A stretch of DNA of 64,000 nt from Alentia gelatinosa (taxonomy: Eukaryota; Annelida; Polychaeta; Phyllodocida; Polynoidae): assembly GCA_950022655.1 (NCBI GenBank), contig OX465581.1, forward strand, positions 108,359,125 through 108,423,124, read 5' to 3'. The notes under the pieces are model-generated. The model did no database searches, was not told where the DNA came from, and saw nothing but the letters and a program-made list of their open reading frames with translations. This document shows positions 60,901-64,000 of the stretch, one piece after another. Every line of letters starts with the position of its first letter. Within the stretch, counting starts at the first letter, position 1. The position numbers and the translations under genes are program-made.

Positions 60901-61040
60901 GTTATGTTGCTAATAACGCATGGACGTTGTTAAGATAATAATTACCTGCGCGAATCCTGGCCCAATAGTTACAGCGCTATTAACGGCGAAAATTAGTCTG
61001 GAGACAAATCAATTACTAATATCGTGGTATTGTCTTTAGG
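60900..61040. promoter_or_regulatory. Candidate enhancer patch
   Basis: Repeat-free sequence with TAATTA (60939-60944), CAATTACTAAT near 61009 and an imperfect palindrome GTTACAGCGCTATTAAC. Motif-based only. Confidence 0.18.
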
Positions 61041-61157
61041 ACACCCATAGTCCATTTCTAATTGGTGATGGTCTACTGGTGATGACCAAGACCTACACGA
61101 ATTATCCTAAAGGGGGTCTTCCATTGTGCGGTTTCGAATCCGACACCTTCGGGCGTC

Positions 61158-61521
61158 TGTCAAACATGTAGGGGTGGGAAGTTAGCTCAGTCGTCAGGGC
61201 ACTGGACTTGTAACCCCAAAGTTGTGGGACTTTGTGGTTACAAGTCCCACTGCAGCCACTTTTCTCCTTCATCCCCAGCAGTGGTAGATTTACTGCTATA
61301 TCAAAGGCAAATCCTTCTCATACCATGTCTATGTGGTGTGGGAAGTAACAGAACTCTCACCTCGGCAAATGTGTAGGGGTGAGATTTCTGCCTGAATCAT
61401 TACATAGATTCGATCACCACCCGCGTGGAGTAAAAGAACCTTAAGAAAGTCTGGCAAGGACCTATAATGATTGACTGGACATTAAATCAAACCAAACAAA
61501 CAAACAAAAATGTCAAACATG
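61158..61521 (+). mobile_element. tRNA-derived SINE, copy 3 (complete, with 11-bp target duplication)
   Basis: Perfect target-site duplication TGTCAAACATG at 61158-61168 and 61511-61521 brackets a 342-bp element. It starts GTAGGGGTGGGAAG, so GGGGTGGGAAG is the likely true 5' end. A box TTAGCTCAGT is intact; the B box is changed (GGTTACAAGTCC). It carries the 22-nt insert (CAGCCACTTTTCTCCTTCAT) like copy 2. The tail is GGACATTAAATCAAACCAAAC then (CAAA)n. Confidence 0.95.
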
Positions 61522-61779
61522 CAGTACAGCGCCCGATGTCGGAGGGCGGCTGTGCAGGTTACGTTTGCAGGTATTCGACACAAGCTGATTTGTAAATTCT
61601 TACGGACCGTTGCCCGTCACTCTGTAGTGCGGTGGCGGCCATTGAGCATGTGGCCTAATCCACTTCACCGATTACTATAACCGCCAGTCAAACGGCCGAC
61701 GTGCGGCCCACGTGCGGCCCACGCACGATGCTTTTAAGTAGGCGTGCAGTTATCCCAGTGGAAGATCCCCTTGCAGAGA

Positions 61780-62000
61780 TGCAAGATTTCAGACAAATGA
61801 CGGAATTCCGACATTTCGGATACATAGGCAACACCCGCAGTCTAAGTCTAATTGAACAATTTGGACGTTAAACTACCCAAACAAACTCGCAGTCTTAGAA
61901 TATATATCGAATCATAGCCATTCTGTTCCAAAATAACGTTATAATTAATGTTTTTTATAAGCGCTTTAAATTTCGAATTTTTCCACAGTCCCGACTTTTA
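61780..62000 (+). repeat. Dispersed repeat, copy b, with a SINE-tail fragment inside
   Basis: Homologous to 3305-3480. Within it, 61843-61893 is absent from the other copy. It consists of the SINE 3' tail (TCTAATTGAACAATTTGGACG / TTAAACTACCCAAACAAACT region) flanked by the direct repeat CGCAGTCT. This looks like a nested, heavily 5'-truncated SINE insertion with target duplication. Confidence 0.7.
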
Positions 62001-62486
62001 TCTCTGACTTTGAGTCGGCGACATACCACGGACTTGGATAAAGGTCCTTGCACATACCAAGAATAATAGAAAGCGTGGGTCTCCTATTATTCCCTTTTTC
62101 CCCTAAACATGACTTTTGAAATCGACGACTTATTCTTTCAGCATGATTTAAGGCGTAGGTAAGCGCTGTCACTTAAAAATATAAAAAAAGAAATGAAACC
62201 CCCTTGCATCTTCTTACCCATGGGTTCGAAATCCTGATTGAGAATGTATGGGACCACAGTAAATCATTGTTTATTAGTGGCCGTAAACCATAAGCATGGT
62301 TTACGTCTTTTCCAAACCCATTATTATCAATGACCATGGGTAGGAAATACAACAATCGATGGTTTTCCGATTATTGTCAATACATACCCCTTATGTTTCC
62401 TCTATCATAAAGATGCGCCGTGTGATTAGGTATAATCTATTAGCTGTGAATGTAGGACTAATTCTGTGTATATGCTTACTCTTCAG

Positions 62487-62576
62487 AGTTCGAAAAGGAC
62501 GCTGCGCTCAAATGAGATCATGTTGTCGCCGAACGGAATGTTGGATACAGAGATTGACCTCTCCTTCTCCCTGCAG
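62487..62576 (+). CDS. PACS: PACS-family sorting adaptor, exon 3
   Basis: Exactly 30 codons in phase 0. The peptide begins SSKRTLRSNEIMLSPNG, runs on through MLDTEIDL, and ends SFSLQ. It continues directly from AVKMQ of exon 2. In vertebrate PACS the same region reads roughly GSKRxLRSNEI...ETxLxLTFSLQ, and the next residues (YPHF...) would lie in an exon beyond the window. The acceptor is CTTCAG|AG and the donor CTGCAG|GTAAGA. An alternative acceptor 2 nt downstream would break the frame. This part lies inside the N-terminal cargo-binding region, which also contacts AP-1/GGA3 in the vertebrate proteins. Nothing is degenerate: SKR-LRSNEI is fully kept and there is no stop, so the gene looks functional. 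Confidence 0.96.
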
Positions 62577-64000
62577 GTAAGACTGTGCCTCACTCTCCAG
62601 AGGTCCCCTTACTCTCAATGAAAGCTGATGTATACATTGTAATGCCGCCCAATACCCCTGTATTCTGTTAAACAGATTTTGATATAACTTGATACATTAC
62701 CAGGATGACAATACCATGAGAGAAAGAAGTACAAGATAGCTCTAAAAGCCAATACATGTAACTCCAGATCTAGACTGCGACATTTAAATAGCATAGATAT
62801 ATTTTGATGTAATATAGGCGGACTTTTTGTGAAGCACCCCTTAACCATTAGACATGGTAATAATCTCAGCTAGCGTATTGCTTCTGAACAGATGTAACTT
62901 CACAAACCTTTAAATTGATATTTCTATGATTTACTACTAAACCATTAATCGACAAAATACGCATGGGACGTGTGTTTAGCCTTTGAAAAATACTATGCAT
63001 ACGTACTCGGCAAGCTAGGGTTTTCCTAGTCATACCATTCCAATGTCATTAAATATCACATGGCTTGCCAAGTAAGATAAACATATACATTTAGATCTAA
63101 TTATCATAAACATTTTATGTTGAATATTCACCTCCCCATATTTAAACACAGTGCGCCTCATGGTATTTTATGACAAATCTGGGTTGAGTTTCTTGTTTTG
63201 AGGCTTGCGGAGCACGCTCTATTAGACCGTTTGGCCGCCCTGGTCTCCTGATCTAACATTACCGTATCATAATGCCCCATACGGAGAACAGCAGAATCAC
63301 TGTGTCTCTGTGCTCTGTTGGTTTGCTGGCCCTCAGACACTATCATTACTTTCTCGAGGCTCACTGCCCGCGCTTGGGTTTCTACCTCCATGCGCAATTG
63401 TTCCGCGTCAACAGAGACAGTGCTCGAATGAACGGTCAGGGCAGACATCTGGTCGTGCGCGGGATCACCCACATACACACACTATACGCCGCTCCCGATA
63501 AGATAGTTTAATCATTATACACTAGGTGGCCTCCACATATGCTTGCCTTTTACATTCATCGGCAGATTCGAGCTGGCGTACGGTGCATCCCCTTCCAAAA
63601 TAAAGTGGTGAAATTGAAGACGGTAATTCCCTGATACAAATTGCCATTACATTTGATGTATTTAAGATATGGAGAGAAATCTAACATCGCCTCTAGCTCC
63701 ATAGAATGTAAATACGTGTTAAGTTTAGAAAACTGCGGATTGTGCACCAGTGTTATTTAGGGGGACAGTTCTCATCGTGAGGCGGCACCAGTTAGTGTAA
63801 CGGAGTTGGCATGAGGCCCTAATGCTGACTAGCAATGGCGATGGGACTGGTCTGGAAGTCTTATCGGGTGGTTCATTCAGAATTTTATGAGATAGTAGCT
63901 CGAAAATTTAAAAAAAACCCAAAAAAAACCCAACCCATAGATTAGAAAGCATCAACTTCAAGAAGTAAATACATGTAAAGAGTTAAATCAAAATAGCGGT
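62577..64000 (+). other. PACS: Start of PACS intron 3
   Basis: Opens with GTAAGACTGTG and runs to the window end with no further PACS exon. The stretch is AT-rich single-copy-looking sequence. Open frames around 63.16-63.51 kb on both strands have no recognisable domain and no paired splice sites I can support. Confidence 0.85.

Larger units (their letters stand above)
51207..62486 (+). other. PACS: PACS intron 2 (11.3 kb)
   Basis: GT-AG intron between two recognisable PACS exons. It opens with GTAAGAAAAC and ends with a likely branch site GACTAAT near 62454 and TTACTCTTCAG. It contains two SINE copies, the 54-kb palindromic element, the compound tetranucleotide array, the 47-bp minisatellite, a CpG-rich patch near 57.4 kb and a possible homeodomain-rich patch near 60.9 kb. 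No further coding segment of PACS was seen in it, which agrees with exons 2 and 3 being adjacent in the protein. Confidence 0.9.

Noticed and set aside
1..64000. CRISPR array, operons, phage or insertion sequences
   Set aside because: No spaced direct repeats of that type and no bacterial gene layout; the DNA is animal nuclear intron.

Overview
The window is nuclear DNA from an invertebrate animal: introns of tens of kilobases, GT-AG splice sites, a tRNA-derived SINE family, many short inverted-repeat elements and long microsatellites. The SINE tails (GACGTTAAAC followed by CAAACAAA) and the element mix look molluscan, most like a bivalve, but this is an inference. There is no bacterial-style gene organisation. 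Nearly all open frames of 60-140 codons behave as chance or repeat-derived frames.

One gene can be named. Two exons on the + strand, 51119-51206 and 62487-62576, join in frame and encode 59 consecutive residues of the conserved start of a PACS-family protein (phosphofurin acidic cluster sorting protein, a cytosolic sorting adaptor). Both have strong acceptors and CAG|GTAAGA donors. The conserved segment that normally precedes exon 2 was not found in the window. An exon-like stretch at the left edge (1-177) ends at a good donor and would splice in phase to exon 2, which would make intron 1 about 51 kb. A 48-nt exon-like cassette at 27481-27528 is also phase-compatible. Both remain candidates.

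The rest is intron populated by mobile DNA. (1) Six copies (about 1.8, 12.8, 19.2, 25.3, 32.0 and 39.8 kb) of an element built as a hairpin (long-armed in five copies, mostly lost in the 12.8 kb copy) with a conserved loop, followed by a short body bounded by TTATCTCACCCC and GGGGTGAGATAA. (2) A SINE family with intact pol III boxes near 41.4, 51.9 and 61.2 kb plus two fragments. (3) Several MITE-like elements near 6.6, 22.6, 28.9, 42.5, 44.9 and 47.4 kb. (4) A 700-bp nested palindrome at 54.0-54.7 kb. (5) Hammerhead-ribozyme-like cores clustered at 48.47-48.87 kb and scattered elsewhere. (6) Tandem repeats, including three different tetranucleotide arrays side by side at 55.4-55.9 kb and a 47-bp minisatellite at 59.0-59.3 kb.

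Some intronic segments are CpG-rich or carry strong transcription-factor consensus sites (two full RFX X-boxes, a perfect HNF1 palindrome, paired TAATTA cores). They may be enhancers or alternative promoters of PACS. No wholly new gene system is visible. The hairpin-plus-inverted-repeat element family is the least explained structure here.
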